IMG/VR virus record: IMGVR_UViG_3300031857_024892
Span: 62,001 to 126,000 of that record
Length of the DNA: 64,000 bases
Origin: a virus
Reading direction: 5' to 3' (one strand)
In this document: one piece after another, positions 8,274 through 16,487 of the stretch
Layout: each line of letters opens with the position of its first letter
Numbering within the stretch: the first letter of the stretch is position 1
Translations under genes and position numbers: made by a program
The notes under the pieces: generated by a model
The model's input: only the letters and a program-made list of their open reading frames with translations
Databases searched by the model: none
What the model was told of the DNA's origin: nothing

Positions 8274-9237
8274 TCTGAACCGATCACAGACTGTCCTGCT
8301 TGTGGATGCGATGGGGTTGTACTTGAGACACTTCGTCGCCCATCCAGCAATGGGTAAGGACGGCCGGCACGTAGGTGGGATTGTGGGCTTTCTCCTCGAT
8401 CTAAAGCGGATCGTGGAGCGCTTTAAGCCCAATCCCATCTACGTCGTCTGGGAGGGTGGTGGATCACCTCGTCGAAGAGCGATCTATAAAGACTACAAGA
8501 GCCATCGACGCCCCGAGCGGTTGAATAGGTTCTACGAGAATGATATCCCAAATACTGTCTCCGATCGAGACAACCAGATTAAGACACTGGTGCGGCTGCT
8601 AAAGCTAACACCAATATGTCAGATCTATGTGCCTGACTGTGAGGCAGATGATGTCATCGGTTACATGTCACGATACCACTGCAAGGATGCGCTGAAGATC
8701 ATCTTATCGGCTGACAAAGATTACTACCAGTTGATCTCTGAGGGATCGATCATCTACTCACCCACCTGGAAGAAGCTGGTGCAGGAGCAGGATGTTCTCG
8801 AGAGGTTCGGCGTCCATCCTGTCAACTTCTCAGTTGCCAAAGCGATCTGCGGTGACGACTCAGACAACATACCAGGTGTCGACGGTGTAGGGTTCAAGAC
8901 ACTGGCTAAGCGTTTTCCAAGTCTGTCGCAGACGAATGAAGTCACAGTGCAGGATATTCTGCAGGAAGCGAGAGCAAAAGTTGATAGCGGTTCCAAGGTG
9001 CAAGCCTACCAGCACATTGCAGAGAATGAGATCCTCATCAACCGAAACTTCTCGCTTGTTCACTTAGATACAGCGAACTTGGCTGCTTACCAGATCGATA
9101 GGATCAACGGGATCTGTGATACTTTTAAGCCTACACGCAATAAGATAGAGTTCATAAGGGCCCTCATTCACGAAGGCATCCAGACGTTCAACGTCGACCA
9201 ATTCTTCCTAGCCCTCTCACACATCCAGACAGGATAA
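8266..9237 (+). CDS. 5'-3' exonuclease / flap endonuclease (FEN-like, copy 1)
   Basis: 323 aa. FEN/PIN-type nuclease: LLVDAMGLYLRHF start, then DCEADDVIGYM, ILSADKDYYQLI and a GDDSDNIPGVDGVGFKTLAK helix-hairpin segment, which supply the acidic metal ligands. It corresponds to the 5' nuclease domain of Pol I or T4 RNase H, removing RNA primers and flaps; the family A polymerase at 3791 lacks this domain. GAGGA lies before the ATG. A second family member is at 42487. Confidence 0.9.
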   Translation: MSDLNRSQTVLLVDAMGLYLRHFVAHPAMGKDGRHVGGIVGFLLDLKRIVERFKPNPIYVVWEGGGSPRRRAIYKDYKSHRRPERLNRFYENDIPNTVSDRDNQIKTLVRLLKLTPICQIYVPDCEADDVIGYMSRYHCKDALKIILSADKDYYQLISEGSIIYSPTWKKLVQEQDVLERFGVHPVNFSVAKAICGDDSDNIPGVDGVGFKTLAKRFPSLSQTNEVTVQDILQEARAKVDSGSKVQAYQHIAENEILINRNFSLVHLDTANLAAYQIDRINGICDTFKPTRNKIEFIRALIHEGIQTFNVDQFFLALSHIQTG

Positions 9238-9238
9238 A

Positions 9239-10606
9239 ATGCACGATCCGCACTTTAAACAGTACGGTAAGCAGTTCCAGGAGAAGATTTTCCAAGGACT
9301 GCTGACTGACCGATCTTGGGCGACTCAAATGATTGAGATCATGTCGCCTACCTTCTTTGAGCTGAAGTATCTGCAGTTCCTCACACAGCGGTACTTTGAC
9401 TACTATCAGAAGTACAAGGACTTTCCAACACTTAGTCTTCTTGTCACAATTATTCGTGACGACCTGAAGGAAGGCAAGGACATTGTCCTCCGCGACCAGA
9501 TCGTTGAGTTCCTCCAGCGCATTCGCGTCAACCCAGACATGGGCGATGTGCAGTACGTCAAGGATAAGACGCTTGACTTCTGCAAGAAGCAGGCGATGAA
9601 GGAGGCGTTGGAGAAAGCTGTCGAGATGATTGCGACAGACAATCTCGACTCCGTCATGGACCTGATGAAGAATGCTCTGTCAGCAGGCACACCAGCTGCA
9701 ATTGGTCATGACTTCTTTGAAGACACAGAGGCACGATTCATCAGGACACGTCGTCTCACATGTCCAACTGGACTGCCACAGATTGATGCTCAGGATGTTC
9801 TCAATGGTGGCCTGGGTCGAGGAGAGCTCGGTGTAGTTATCGCACCGACAGGCGTGGGTAAGTCACACTTCCTTGTGCAAATGGGCGCGGAGGCTTTACG
9901 TGTCGGTAAGAATGTCGTTCACTATACCTTTGAGCTATCTGAAACTGCTGTTGGTCTACGTTATGACTCTAATCTCTGCGGCATTCCAAGCAGTGATGTC
10001 ATAGACAGAAAAGAAGAAGTCATCGAATTCTACAAGAACAACTCGCTTGGCCGTCTAATTATCAAAGAGTATCCAACAGGCACGCCGTCTGTTCAGACAC
10101 TTAGAAATCACATTGAGAAGCTTCTTCTGAAGTCGTTCGTTCCCAGTGTGATCATCATCGACTACGCAGACATCATGAAGTCATCACGTAAATTCGATTC
10201 GCTTCGACACGAATTAAAGCTCGTCTATGAAGAGCTTCGTAATCTGTCCATGGATCTCAATGTTCCAATCTGGACAGCATCTCAGGCAAATCGTGAAGCT
10301 TCTAACTCAGAAGTTGTAGGTCTTGAGAATATGTCGGAAGCATACGGCAAGGCGATGGTTGCTGACGTTGTGCTCTCAATCTCTCGAAAGCCCAATGAAA
10401 AGGCAACAGGCGCTGGGCGTATCTTCGTCGCAAAGAATCGAGCTGGTCGAGATGGAATGCTCTACCCAATGAGGATCGACACATCAATGTCTAAGTTCGA
10501 GCTGATGGACACAAATGAGATGTCTGTTGACGATGTTGTCAAAGCTGACGGCTCTAGCATGAAGAAGCTTCTCAAAGAGAAGTGGGAAGAGATTAACGGT
10601 AAGTGA
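9239..10606 (+). CDS. DnaB-type replicative helicase (gp41-like)
   Basis: 455 aa, the usual size for phage DnaB/gp41 proteins. An N-terminal helical domain (1-170) is followed by the RecA-like ATPase: GLPQIDAQDVLNGGLGRGEL, Walker A APTGVGKS (about 202-209), Walker B VIIIDYADIM, and the sensor segment VPIWTASQANREA. It unwinds DNA at the fork as a hexamer. The ATG follows a CAGGA and lies 1 nt after the exonuclease stop, so the two are co-translated. No separate primase was recognised in the window. Confidence 0.93.
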   Translation: MHDPHFKQYGKQFQEKIFQGLLTDRSWATQMIEIMSPTFFELKYLQFLTQRYFDYYQKYKDFPTLSLLVTIIRDDLKEGKDIVLRDQIVEFLQRIRVNPDMGDVQYVKDKTLDFCKKQAMKEALEKAVEMIATDNLDSVMDLMKNALSAGTPAAIGHDFFEDTEARFIRTRRLTCPTGLPQIDAQDVLNGGLGRGELGVVIAPTGVGKSHFLVQMGAEALRVGKNVVHYTFELSETAVGLRYDSNLCGIPSSDVIDRKEEVIEFYKNNSLGRLIIKEYPTGTPSVQTLRNHIEKLLLKSFVPSVIIIDYADIMKSSRKFDSLRHELKLVYEELRNLSMDLNVPIWTASQANREASNSEVVGLENMSEAYGKAMVADVVLSISRKPNEKATGAGRIFVAKNRAGRDGMLYPMRIDTSMSKFELMDTNEMSVDDVVKADGSSMKKLLKEKWEEINGK

Positions 10607-10637
10607 TCGACATGTATTGTAATGAAAGGAGTCAGGA

Positions 10638-13112
10638 ATGTCTTTAAATCAGAGTGTTGCGGAATACTTCAGGGGCGACGATCTCGCTGCTGACGTCTTC
10701 AACAAGTACGCCTTGCGCGATAATGCGGGCAATAGGATCGAGCATCTTCCTACAGAGACGTTCCGACGTCTCGCTAAGGAGTTTGCCCGGATCGAGGCAA
10801 AGTATCCCAACCCAATGTCTGAGGAGGAGATCTTCGATCTTCTTGACGGCTTCAAGCAGGTCGTCCCACAGGGTTCACCCCTATCAGGTATTGGAAACCA
10901 CTACCAACACCAGAGCCTGTCGAACTGCTTTGTTGTCGACCAGCCTCATGATAGCTACGCCGGCATCCTCTTCACAGACCAGGAGCAGGTTCAGATCATG
11001 AAGCGCCGTGGAGGAGTGGGATTTGACATCTCCACTATCCGCCCCAAGGGCCAGCCGACCTCAAACGCTGCCCGAACCACAGACGGTATCGGTGTCTTCA
11101 TGGAGAGGTTCTCGAACTCCTGCCGTGAAGTTGCTCAGGGCGGTCGACGTGGTGCGCTCATGCTCACGATCGACTGTCGCCACCCAGAGATTGAGACCTT
11201 CATCGATATCAAGCGTGACCTGAAGAAGGTGACCGGTGCCAACATCTCAATTCGTTTCAACGACGAGTTCATGCGTGCAGTCGAGAGTGGTTCTGACTTT
11301 ACGCTTCGCTGGCCCGTCGAGGCTCCCGTTGAGGAAGCACAGATCACCAAGACGATCAATGCAAAGCAGGTCTGGGACAAGTTCATCGATGCAGCCTGGG
11401 CATCAGCTGAGCCAGGTGCTCTTTTCTGGGACACGGTAGTGAACCAGGGCATCGTGGATTGCTATCGAGATGTAGGTTACAAGACAATCTCCACCAATCC
11501 ATGCGGTGAGATCCCACTCAGCCCATACGACTCCTGTCGACTGATGGTTGTCAATCTGACCACATTCGTCAATGACCCGTTCGGCTCGAACCCCACCTTC
11601 GACTTTGGTCGATTCAACACGATTGTCATGAAGGCACAGCGCCTCATGGACGACCTGGTGGATCTCGAGGTGGAGTGCGTTGATCGGATCCTTGAGAAGA
11701 TTGAGCGTGATCCACAGCCTGAGCATGTCAAGCGAGTGGAGCGCGATCTTTGGAACAAGATCCGTGCTGCAGGTCTCAACGGACGCAGAACTGGCCTCGG
11801 CGTGACGGGTCTGGGTGACACTCTTGCTGCTCTGAACATTCAGTACGGTAGCAAGTGCTCGATCGAAGTGACCGAGGAGATCTACAAGGCTCTCGCCGCC
11901 GGTGCACATCGTTCCTCTCTCATCATGGCAAAGGAGCGCGGTGCATTCCCGGTTTGGGACTACCAGAAGGAGAAGAACCACGACTACCTACAGAAGGTGA
12001 TCAACACATGCAACGGTGAATACCACAACATGTGGGAGACAACTGGCCGACGCAACATTGCGCTCACTACGACTGCTCCTGTCGGTTCCATCTCCTGCCT
12101 CACGCAGACAACGAGCGGCATTGAGCCTGCCTTCCTCCTCTCCTACAAGCGCCGTCGCAAGATCACGCAGGGCGACACGAAGACCGTGCCTGACTTTGTC
12201 GACCAGATGGGTGACAAGTGGCAGGAGTACACTGTCTACCACCACTGGTTCAAGAAGTGGATGGACGTCACTGGCAAGACTGACCCACAGGAGAGCCCAT
12301 ACTGGGGCGGCACGGCAAATGACATTGACTGGGTGAAGTCGGTCGACATCCAGGCAGCAGCTCAGCGATGGATCGACCACAGCATCAGCAAGACCTGCAA
12401 CCTTCCAAACTCTGCAACTCGTGAGACAGTCAACGACGTCTACATGCGTGCATGGAAGGAGGGTTGCAAGGGCTTTACGGTCTATCGTGATGGCTGCCGC
12501 ACTGGTGTCCTCATCTCCACAGAGGAGAAGAAAGAGGCACCCAAGACAGCAGCAGACTTCCACCCAAAGCGTCCCAAGGAGCTCCCCTGCGACATTCACC
12601 GCGTCAACATCAAGGATGAGAGTGGTAAGTCACAATCTTGGATGGTCCTTGTCGGTCTCAATGACGGTGTCCCGTATGAAGTCTTCAGCGGTCTTGCAGA
12701 TCACATCGAGGTCCCCAAGAAGACCAAGAGTGGTGTTCTCATCAGGAACGGCAAGAAGGACGGCGTCGCCACATACAACCTCCGCGTTCCCGTTGGAAAT
12801 GACGATGAGATCCTCTTCAAGGATGTTGTAAACCTATTCGCCAATCCGACGCAAGGTGCATTCACAAGGACGATCTCTCTGGCACTTCGGCACGGCATTC
12901 CGGTCAACTTCGTGGTGGATCAGCTCCAGAAGGACAAGGAGTCAGACATGTTCGCCTTCTCTCGGTGCGTCGCCCGCGTCCTTAAGGGTTACATCCCAGA
13001 TGGTACAAAGTCCACGTCAGAGAAGAAGTGCAAGGAGTGCGGTAGCGACCAGGTCTTCTACATGGAAGGTTGCCTAACATGTAGCAGCTGCGGTGCCTCT
13101 AAGTGCTCTTGA
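10638..13112 (+). CDS. nrdJ: Class II (adenosylcobalamin-dependent) ribonucleotide reductase
   Basis: 824 aa. NCFVV near residue 100 holds the first redox Cys; NPCGEIPLSPYDSCRL carries the thiyl-radical Cys with the conserved Asn and Glu of the finger loop; TAPVGSISCLTQTTSGIEP and the C-terminal Cys are also present. The C-terminus ends in a four-cysteine zinc-ribbon-like segment (CKECGSDQ ... CLTCSSCG). No NrdB-type small subunit is next to it, which fits class II. It converts ribonucleotides to deoxyribonucleotides. Strong AAAGGAG before the ATG; a terminator follows. Confidence 0.92.
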   Translation: MSLNQSVAEYFRGDDLAADVFNKYALRDNAGNRIEHLPTETFRRLAKEFARIEAKYPNPMSEEEIFDLLDGFKQVVPQGSPLSGIGNHYQHQSLSNCFVVDQPHDSYAGILFTDQEQVQIMKRRGGVGFDISTIRPKGQPTSNAARTTDGIGVFMERFSNSCREVAQGGRRGALMLTIDCRHPEIETFIDIKRDLKKVTGANISIRFNDEFMRAVESGSDFTLRWPVEAPVEEAQITKTINAKQVWDKFIDAAWASAEPGALFWDTVVNQGIVDCYRDVGYKTISTNPCGEIPLSPYDSCRLMVVNLTTFVNDPFGSNPTFDFGRFNTIVMKAQRLMDDLVDLEVECVDRILEKIERDPQPEHVKRVERDLWNKIRAAGLNGRRTGLGVTGLGDTLAALNIQYGSKCSIEVTEEIYKALAAGAHRSSLIMAKERGAFPVWDYQKEKNHDYLQKVINTCNGEYHNMWETTGRRNIALTTTAPVGSISCLTQTTSGIEPAFLLSYKRRRKITQGDTKTVPDFVDQMGDKWQEYTVYHHWFKKWMDVTGKTDPQESPYWGGTANDIDWVKSVDIQAAAQRWIDHSISKTCNLPNSATRETVNDVYMRAWKEGCKGFTVYRDGCRTGVLISTEEKKEAPKTAADFHPKRPKELPCDIHRVNIKDESGKSQSWMVLVGLNDGVPYEVFSGLADHIEVPKKTKSGVLIRNGKKDGVATYNLRVPVGNDDEILFKDVVNLFANPTQGAFTRTISLALRHGIPVNFVVDQLQKDKESDMFAFSRCVARVLKGYIPDGTKSTSEKKCKECGSDQVFYMEGCLTCSSCGASKCS

Positions 13113-13130
13113 TCTAAGAAGAGAACATTG

Positions 13131-13157
13131 AAAGGCTGCTTTCGGGCAGCCTTTCTT
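13131..13157 (+). terminator. Rho-independent terminator after nrdJ
   Basis: Perfect 9-bp stem AAAGGCTGC / GCAGCCTTT with a 6-nt loop, then CTT. The run of T is partly inside the stem. Confidence 0.75.
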
Positions 13158-13190
13158 GTAAACAAACAACACAGGAGTTAAGATAACTAC

Positions 13191-13793
13191 ATGAACATCA
13201 TCACACGCGTATCCCCCCTCATTAAGGAGTGCGAACTCCGCGCTCCTCCCATCGTCATCCGCGTCAATAAGTTTGATGAGGATGCAGCCAAGGAGTTCAA
13301 TCAGCACATGTCGATCGCCCAGTCATCTGGCCAGAGTGTTATTCCAGTCGTCATTGACAGCTACGGCGGAGAGGTATACTCACTCATGACTATGATCGAT
13401 GCGATCAAGTCATCACGTGTCCCAGTCGCAACCATCGTCGAGGGTAAGGCAATGTCTTGCGGTGCTGTCCTGCTCACTTGCGGAGCACCCGGCATGCGCT
13501 ATGCATCGCCCAATGCTACCATCATGATCCACGAGGTCGCAAGCGGCAATCGTGGCAAGGTCGAGGAGATCAAGGCCGACGCTAAGGAGACAGATCGTCT
13601 CAACGAGAAGATCCTCAAGATCATGGCACAGAACATCGGCAAGGATGAGGATTACTTCCTCGACGAGATCCACACCAAGAAGCACGCTGACTGGTACCTC
13701 GAGCCCGAGGAAGCAAAAGAGATCGGCCTTGTTAACCATGTCAAAGTGCCAGAGATGATGTTAACTGTGGATGTGAAGTACAAGTTTGAGTAG
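13191..13793 (+). CDS. ClpP-like serine protease
   Basis: 200 aa, similar in length to ClpP. Catalytic triad can be placed: Ser89 in GKAMSCGAVLL, His114 in IMIHEV, Asp167 in HADWYLEPEEAKEIGLV. VIDSYGGEVYSLMTMIDAI matches the oxyanion/IDSPGG-type strand. ClpP forms chambered oligomers that degrade proteins fed by a Clp ATPase; no ATPase partner was found here, so it may use a host ClpX/ClpA, or act as a prohead or host-takeover protease (inference). Start after AGGAG. Confidence 0.88.
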   Translation: MNIITRVSPLIKECELRAPPIVIRVNKFDEDAAKEFNQHMSIAQSSGQSVIPVVIDSYGGEVYSLMTMIDAIKSSRVPVATIVEGKAMSCGAVLLTCGAPGMRYASPNATIMIHEVASGNRGKVEEIKADAKETDRLNEKILKIMAQNIGKDEDYFLDEIHTKKHADWYLEPEEAKEIGLVNHVKVPEMMLTVDVKYKFE

Positions 13794-14145
13794 AAGAGCT
13801 GAGATCTTTATAAAGGTTATTGCGTGGCGGATTGTATCCACCACGCTTAGCTTCTTTGTCATCTATCATTTTACAGGTAGCGTGGCGACAACAACGCACG
13901 CACTTGCAATCGGAACAAGCATAGGAATAGTGTCCCAGTGGCTGTTTGAGATGACGTGGGACACGTTTATACGGAGCAGATTGAGACATGCCCTTTCAGG
14001 ACAACAAGGTAGAATTGATCGGTTACTACGGTGGAGACGAGGCACACGCGATGTCAGCGTGGACGAGCACCAGCAGGGATCTGACGGAGGAGAAGCGTGG
14101 AAGGATCCCAACTCTCCTGAAAATGCTGGCCGAGAATGGACATGA
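13786..14145 (+). CDS. DUF2061-like small membrane protein
   Basis: TTG start overlapping the clpP stop. The first ~65 residues fit DUF2061: IKVIAWRIVSTTLSFFVIYH, a TGSV turn, a second membrane segment, then E..WDTFIRSR. Two transmembrane helices are expected. The last ~52 residues overlap the thyX gene in another frame and have no family resemblance, so the C-terminal extension may be non-functional. Function of DUF2061 proteins is unknown. Confidence 0.6.
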   Translation: MSRRAEIFIKVIAWRIVSTTLSFFVIYHFTGSVATTTHALAIGTSIGIVSQWLFEMTWDTFIRSRLRHALSGQQGRIDRLLRWRRGTRDVSVDEHQQGSDGGEAWKDPNSPENAGREWT

Positions 14146-14656
14146 GACACCCTTCGAGAAGTCAAGCCTGCACTTCCTGGTCACTGTCGATGCTGCAACT
14201 CACATCCATCTCCTGAAGCACAGGATCGGTGTCTCGATCAACGGCGAGTCAGCGCGGTACAAGGAACTTCGAGATGACAAGTATTACCTGCCGAAGGATT
14301 GGTCGCTCGAAGAGCAGGCGAAGTACATCGCCTTCATGGAGGACGCACTCATGCGTTACCACGATGCTCTTGAACGCTTCGTCGAGGATGGCATGAGCCG
14401 CAAGCGTGCCAAGGAAAGTGCCCGGTTCTACCTGCCCTACGGCAACCAGATCACGATGGACATCATGTTCAACTGGCGCTCCTTCCACCACTTCCTCGAG
14501 CTGCGGATGAAGCCAGATGCCCAGCGTGAAGTCCGTGAGTTATCAGAGCAGATGCTCCAGCTTGTCCGTGACATTCCTGGTAACCCGTTCAAGCACACGC
14601 TAGAAGCGTTTGGTTATGTTGTAAAACCTAAAGAAATATTCTACCATAGTGTGTGA
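13988..14656 (+). CDS. thyX: Flavin-dependent thymidylate synthase homologue (ThyX copy 1)
   Basis: 222 aa, normal ThyX length. GHETPFEKSSLHFLV matches the family; the signature is K77-H78-R79 followed by SINGESARY, where most ThyX have RHR and one residue less before the Ser. FYLPYGNQITM and the LELRMKPDAQREVREL segment supply the other dUMP/FAD contacts. ThyX makes dTMP from dUMP with FAD and methylene-tetrahydrofolate. The RHR-to-KHR change and the presence of a second ThyX (17421) raise the possibility of a changed reaction. Its start lies inside the DUF2061 reading frame. Confidence 0.88.
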   Translation: MPFQDNKVELIGYYGGDEAHAMSAWTSTSRDLTEEKRGRIPTLLKMLAENGHETPFEKSSLHFLVTVDAATHIHLLKHRIGVSINGESARYKELRDDKYYLPKDWSLEEQAKYIAFMEDALMRYHDALERFVEDGMSRKRAKESARFYLPYGNQITMDIMFNWRSFHHFLELRMKPDAQREVRELSEQMLQLVRDIPGNPFKHTLEAFGYVVKPKEIFYHSV

Positions 14657-15084
14657 ACGCACCTAAGTCACCCTACAACCTGATCCAAGAGACAGTGCAG
14701 TACGATCCATGGCGCGTCCTGGTCGTCTGTATTTTCTGTAATCTAACAAAGCGTGTCGTCGCAGAGCCCTACATGTGGCAGTTCTTCGATCGATGGCCCA
14801 CAGCATCGGCAGCATCCCATGCAGATCCTGCTGAGATCCGTGACATGATCGCTATTCTTGGTCTTGCAGATCGACGAAGCAAGACGCTGGTCAAGCTATC
14901 GCAGGCGTACGTGCAGTGGAACGGGGTTGATGTAAGATCTCTACCAGGCGTGGGTGAGTACGCTGCAGCAGCTTACGACATCTTCTGCCTGCACCGCTGG
15001 GCACAGATCCCAGAGCCCAAGGACGGCGCGTTGAAGAACTACTGGAAGTGGATTAACGGAAAGGAGGAAAGTCAAATTGCCTGA
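14653..15084 (+). CDS. HhH-GPD DNA glycosylase, MBD4-like
   Basis: 143 aa from a GTG overlapping the thyX stop. Pattern of the MBD4/HhH-GPD thymine glycosylase core: DPWRVLVVCIFCNLT, WPTASAASHADPAEI, helix-hairpin-helix RSLPGVGEYAAAAYDIF, then EPKDGALKNYWKWI, whose Asp aligns with the catalytic Asp of MBD4 (HPEDHKLNKYHDWL). It likely removes a mismatched or damaged pyrimidine. Neighbours thyX and an Fpg/Nei glycosylase fit base-excision work on unusual pyrimidines. Short compared with EndoIII (no Fe-S tail). Confidence 0.8.
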   Translation: MNAPKSPYNLIQETVQYDPWRVLVVCIFCNLTKRVVAEPYMWQFFDRWPTASAASHADPAEIRDMIAILGLADRRSKTLVKLSQAYVQWNGVDVRSLPGVGEYAAAAYDIFCLHRWAQIPEPKDGALKNYWKWINGKEESQIA

Positions 15085-15886
15085 AGGACCTGAAGTCAAG
15101 ATTGTATCTGAGTCGCTTGGCCGCGCGTTGCAAGGTCGGGCAATCGTCGGCATCAACTATTTGGGCGGCCGCTACGCGAAGCACGGGCCTCCTGAGGGAC
15201 ACGCAGAAATTTCATCGGAGCTGCCCCAGAATGTGTCTGTCACATCTTGTAAGGGCAAGTTTATATACCTAACACTCCAAAATAATTGGGTAATCTGGAA
15301 CACTCTGGGTATGACGGGTGGCTGGTCAAAGACGCAGCACAAACACAGCAGAGCGCAGTTTCTACTCGACGACGGGACATCTGTCTTCTTCAACGATCCA
15401 CGCAACTTCGGCACGCTGAAGTACGTCCACGGGCTTGATGCACTTCAAGAGAAGTTGGATGAGCTTGGGCCCGACATGCTGGCAGAGGATGTTTCGGACG
15501 ACTTGTTCATCAGACGGATGCGGAAGAAGAATAAGCGTGTGATCACAGAGAGCCTGATGGACCAGAAGGTGATCTGCGGTGTGGGCAACTACCTCAAATC
15601 TGAGAGCCTCTATTTCGCCGGGATCTCCCCTATGCGTCATGTCAACACCATGACAGATGAAGAGCTGTCTCGGCTCAACCAGACGATTAAGGCAGTCATC
15701 CGTGCATCCTACCAGACAGGCGGCGCGACGATCTACACATTCCAGGGGTTCGACGGCGAGAAAGGACAATACAGTCGCCGCTTCGCTGTTTATAATCAAG
15801 ACAAGGATCCTAAAGGGTGGGATGTGAAATCCTTCACCTCACCCGAGGGCCGCACAACATTCTGGGTTCCAGAGGAGCAAACATGA
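15077..15886 (+). CDS. Fpg/Nei-family DNA glycosylase without zinc cysteines
   Basis: 269 aa from TTG with a strong GGAAAGGAGG upstream; the product starts M-PEGPEV, so Pro after Met removal is the catalytic residue with the next Glu. The H2TH region is KVICGVGNYLKSESLY. The C-terminal finger keeps FAVYNQDKDPKGWDV...GRTTFWVPEEQ but lacks all four zinc Cys, so it looks like a zincless finger as in NEIL1 or plant Fpg. It excises oxidised bases. Overlaps both neighbours by 4-8 nt. Confidence 0.9.
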   Translation: MPEGPEVKIVSESLGRALQGRAIVGINYLGGRYAKHGPPEGHAEISSELPQNVSVTSCKGKFIYLTLQNNWVIWNTLGMTGGWSKTQHKHSRAQFLLDDGTSVFFNDPRNFGTLKYVHGLDALQEKLDELGPDMLAEDVSDDLFIRRMRKKNKRVITESLMDQKVICGVGNYLKSESLYFAGISPMRHVNTMTDEELSRLNQTIKAVIRASYQTGGATIYTFQGFDGEKGQYSRRFAVYNQDKDPKGWDVKSFTSPEGRTTFWVPEEQT

Positions 15887-16110
15887 GTTACAGGCTATCA
15901 GATGAGACAATTGGGCAGATCGCTAAGCTTCTACAGGTCGCGATCATCACGGGCACTGACATCGTTGACAACCTTCGCACGATCCGCCTACGTGTAGGTG
16001 ACGGTGAGCAGCTTGAGCCTACTGCAGATTACCTCGAGAACTTCGAGCGCAATCTCAACAGGATGATCGAGTCACTCGCAGAGCAGACGAACACCAACCA
16101 GAGTGAGTGA
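15883..16110 (+). CDS. Hypothetical protein
   Basis: 75 aa. The ATG at 15883 overlaps the glycosylase stop by 4 nt (ATGA), which makes it a better start than in-frame GTG-type codons further up. Mostly helical, with DETIGQIAKLLQVAIITGTD and an acidic C-terminus. No family recognised. Confidence 0.65.
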   Translation: MSYRLSDETIGQIAKLLQVAIITGTDIVDNLRTIRLRVGDGEQLEPTADYLENFERNLNRMIESLAEQTNTNQSE

Positions 16111-16487
16111 CAATGGATAAGCTCGACCAGATGTTCCAGATGCGTAAGGAGTTCATGGCAGCGTTGTCTGCTCATGTCCCTAATGCATACCCACAGCAAC
16201 CGATCGATCTCAGCAGCAAGCAGTCACAGCAGCACTTCAGAGATCTTGCTCTCCGCGGTGTTGAGGAGATCTTCGAGGCGCTCCAGCACTTGAAGAACAC
16301 GAAGCCGCATCGTGTGACTGACATCACAGATCCAGTCGATGTTGAGGCGTTCAAGGAAGAGATGGTCGATGCTTTCAACTTCTTCTTCACGCTTCTAATC
16401 CTGATGGACGTCGATGCTGAAGATCTCTACGAGGTCTTCAAGAAGAAGGATCAGATCATTCACGACCGCATCAAGAACAGGTACTAA
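16107..16487 (+). CDS. MazG-like / dimeric dUTPase-like NTP pyrophosphatase
   Basis: GTG at 16107 overlaps the previous stop; an ATG at 16113 is an alternative. All-alpha NTP pyrophosphatase pattern: RGVEEIFEAL (ExxxE-type) and FKEEMVDAFNFFFTLLILM (EExxD), followed by KKKDQIIHDRIKNRY. Such enzymes hydrolyse dUTP or other non-canonical NTPs to the monophosphate. It lies directly before a second protein with a similar N-terminal domain. Substrate is inferred only from the family; dUTP would feed the ThyX enzymes. Confidence 0.75.
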   Translation: MTMDKLDQMFQMRKEFMAALSAHVPNAYPQQPIDLSSKQSQQHFRDLALRGVEEIFEALQHLKNTKPHRVTDITDPVDVEAFKEEMVDAFNFFFTLLILMDVDAEDLYEVFKKKDQIIHDRIKNRY

